Shown here: in pieces, positions 62,541 through 64,000 of the stretch
Numbering within the stretch: the first letter of the stretch is position 1
Layout of the letters: each line of letters starts with the position of its first letter
Assembly (NCBI GenBank): GCA_003612285.1
Contig: RAYE01000004.1
Coordinates: 95,127-159,126, forward strand
Length of the DNA stretch: 64,000 nt
Origin: a bacterium D16-51
Lineage (GTDB): Bacteria > Bacillota > Clostridia > Lachnospirales > Lachnospiraceae
Direction: 5' to 3'
Made by a program: the position numbers and the translations under genes
Notes under the pieces: generated by a model
Told to the model about the DNA's origin: nothing
The model's input: only the letters and a program-made list of their open reading frames with translations
Database searches by the model: none

Positions 62541-62896
62541 GTATTTATGCTTAAGCATGTAAAAGTTTGTAGAGGTAGTCAAAATGTAAGATTAACGATT
62601 GGAGGTGGGAGAATAATCTGGAATGCCCTACACTGGTTGGTAACTACATCTCAAAATGAGACAAAGAACCGCTATATTTCAGGGTTGCGTTTTATAGTTA
62701 CCAAAAAGTATGAGGAATTAAAATAATAAATATTTTTAAGAGAATAATAAAATTTCATAAATAAGTCCAGCTAATAAATGTCAATAGTAAAATGAGAAAA
62801 AATTGAAATTATTTTTTAGCAAAAAAGGGCGCACTTACCCCTTGGTGAAAATATCATTTTCTCAAAAAGATATTGATTCGTTGGATGTACAGTATT
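62541..62896. other. Region downstream of an orphan promoter
   Basis: The plus-strand promoter at 62512-62540 fires into about 350 bp without a convincing gene. A frame of about 40 codons ends at a TAA near 62725 (WNALHWLVTTSQNETKN) but has no normal start, although GGAGGTGGG is present. It could be a decayed gene, a small RNA, or the non-coding end of the IS110 element that follows. Confidence 0.35.
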
Positions 62897-64000
62897 TTAT
62901 GCAGCTGTGCCGCATTTAGCAGCATTGTATTGTTTCATATGCTCCTGTGGAGTGATGATTTCAAACGGTTTGTTATCTCTGAGTATTGCAAATATCATGT
63001 TGCATACCTTGTGTGAGACAGCGCCCATTGCCACAAGTTTTGGCTTGGATTTACATTTCTCCAGATAGTAATCACGAAGCACTGGATTTTTGGCTTCTCC
63101 CGTACGGGATGTACTGATGCTTTGTAAAGACAGTGTGTGGATTACCCGTCTGGCAATAGCAGAACCTCTTTTGGATATTTTGATTTTTGTGCCTTCAAAT
63201 TTGCCGGATTGTTTTACAGCCGGATCAAGGCCAAAGTAAGCAAAAAGCTGTTTTGGTTTTGAAAATGCAGAAAAATCACCAATCTCTCCCATGAGGGATA
63301 CGGCAGATAAGAAACCGGCACCTTTGAATGTTTCTATTAAGTGGATCTGCTTCACGAACTCAGTATCTTCATTAGCATTTATGAGTTCGTGCATTGATTC
63401 CAGAATACTGTTGATTTCTTCATCGTATTTGCGGATGAAACTGATATAGAGCCGAATCCGCTTGATGTTGCTGCCAATGATGTAACCGAATTCATTTGCT
63501 TCATTAGCCGCCTGGATAATGGCATTATACTTGTCCCGGGCATAGGTAAGTCCAAAACGGGCAGTTGACCTGATGATATCAGTAACCTCTTGCTTATCTG
63601 CTTCGATAAAGGCAGATGGAGATGTATAGGTTTCCAATAAGGTAAGAGATGTATTAATTGTAACCTTGGAGAAAATGCCAAGATACTGTGGGAATGCCAT
63701 ACGCAGTTCCCCTTGGAGCTTGTTCACGTAAGCGCTGCGGTTATCCATTAAATCATAGTACTCACGGCAGAGATTGCGGCAGTTCAAAGCAAGGTCAGAT
63801 GGCATAAGGGAAACTTTTAAATCAGGTTTCAAACCAACCAAAGCCGCTTTTTTAGAATCAAAACGGTCATTATGTACTTTTCGTATGTTGATATTTGTGC
63901 TATTCTTAGTGATGATAGGACTAATAACGGAGCAGTTAAAACCCTTATCACGAAGACAGCAGAAGAGTGGGTAATGATAAATTCCCGTGGATTCAAGGAA
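62897..64000 (-). CDS. IS110-family transposase, second type (5' end outside window)
   Basis: The frame is open from the stop at 62897 to the right edge. The N-terminal part visible at the edge includes ESTGIYHYPLFCCLRDKG, then RKVHNDRFDSKKAA, the DEDD (RuvC-like) domain. The C-terminal Transposase_20 part follows with LIETFKGAGFLSAVSLMGE and KQLFAYFGLDPAVKQSGKFEG. It differs strongly from the IS110 transposase at 48-49.7 kb, so two distinct elements are present. The frame continues beyond the edge and looks intact. Confidence 0.92.
   Translation of the reverse strand, partial: FLESTGIYHYPLFCCLRDKGFNCSVISPIITKNSTNINIRKVHNDRFDSKKAALVGLKPDLKVSLMPSDLALNCRNLCREYYDLMDNRSAYVNKLQGELRMAFPQYLGIFSKVTINTSLTLLETYTSPSAFIEADKQEVTDIIRSTARFGLTYARDKYNAIIQAANEANEFGYIIGSNIKRIRLYISFIRKYDEEINSILESMHELINANEDTEFVKQIHLIETFKGAGFLSAVSLMGEIGDFSAFSKPKQLFAYFGLDPAVKQSGKFEGTKIKISKRGSAIARRVIHTLSLQSISTSRTGEAKNPVLRDYYLEKCKSKPKLVAMGAVSHKVCNMIFAILRDNKPFEIITPQEHMKQYNAAKCGTAA

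Overview
The window looks like chromosome of a low-to-mid GC Gram-positive anaerobe of the Clostridia, most likely a gut Lachnospiraceae. This is an inference from strong AGGAGG ribosome-binding sites, an agr-type LytTR/GHKL pair, BspA-like and Ig-like surface proteins, large hybrid kinases, PadR operons and IS110 elements. No rRNA or tRNA gene was seen.

Layout. 1-12.7 kb: end of an FHA-domain gene, a lipoprotein, glycogen phosphorylase, an OmpR-type two-component pair, a DHH phosphoesterase, a TIR-transmembrane-propeller protein and a BspA-like surface protein. 13-23.3 kb: a MacB/FtsX-type ABC exporter, then a minus-strand three-gene signalling operon with a response regulator carrying a degenerate HD-GYP domain, a hybrid kinase with Hpt, and a hybrid kinase fused to a DegV-like domain. 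24-25.4 kb: a tyrosine recombinase flanked by two 21-bp sites in inverted orientation. 25.5-35.2 kb: small membrane and secreted proteins, a CHAP-domain secreted protein, and a kinase / VWA / PP2C / zinc-ribbon cluster in which the PP2C gene has an in-frame stop.

35.7-51.9 kb is the most interesting part: a type III-D-like CRISPR-Cas locus. A SAVED-domain protein with an N-terminal nuclease-like domain is followed by an HD-less Cas10, a stand-alone Cas7, a Csx10/Cas5 with a long helical tail, a double Cas7, Csx19, a large Cas7 with insertions, and Cas6. Downstream lie a decayed IS, a short CRISPR array (4 repeats, 3 spacers), an intact IS110 transposase, and wrecked remains of a CARF-HEPN ribonuclease and of cas1. 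The likely logic is target-RNA sensing by the Cas7/Cas5/Cas10 complex, cyclic oligonucleotide synthesis by the Cas10 palm, and activation of the SAVED nuclease, with the older CARF-HEPN effector and the adaptation module lost.

52-64 kb: an agr-like two-component pair with an unknown partner protein, a MATE exporter with a MarR regulator, an SppA-type protease with an RDD membrane protein, a degenerate LytM/SpoIIQ-like protein, a PadR-controlled small operon with a 25-bp perfect palindrome in its promoter region, and a second, different IS110 element running off the right edge.

A family of about 162-bp full-length hairpin elements occurs four times (32.1, 32.3, 51.5 and 60.4 kb). Its central core is conserved while its arms differ between copies yet still pair. 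One copy splits the cas1 relic.
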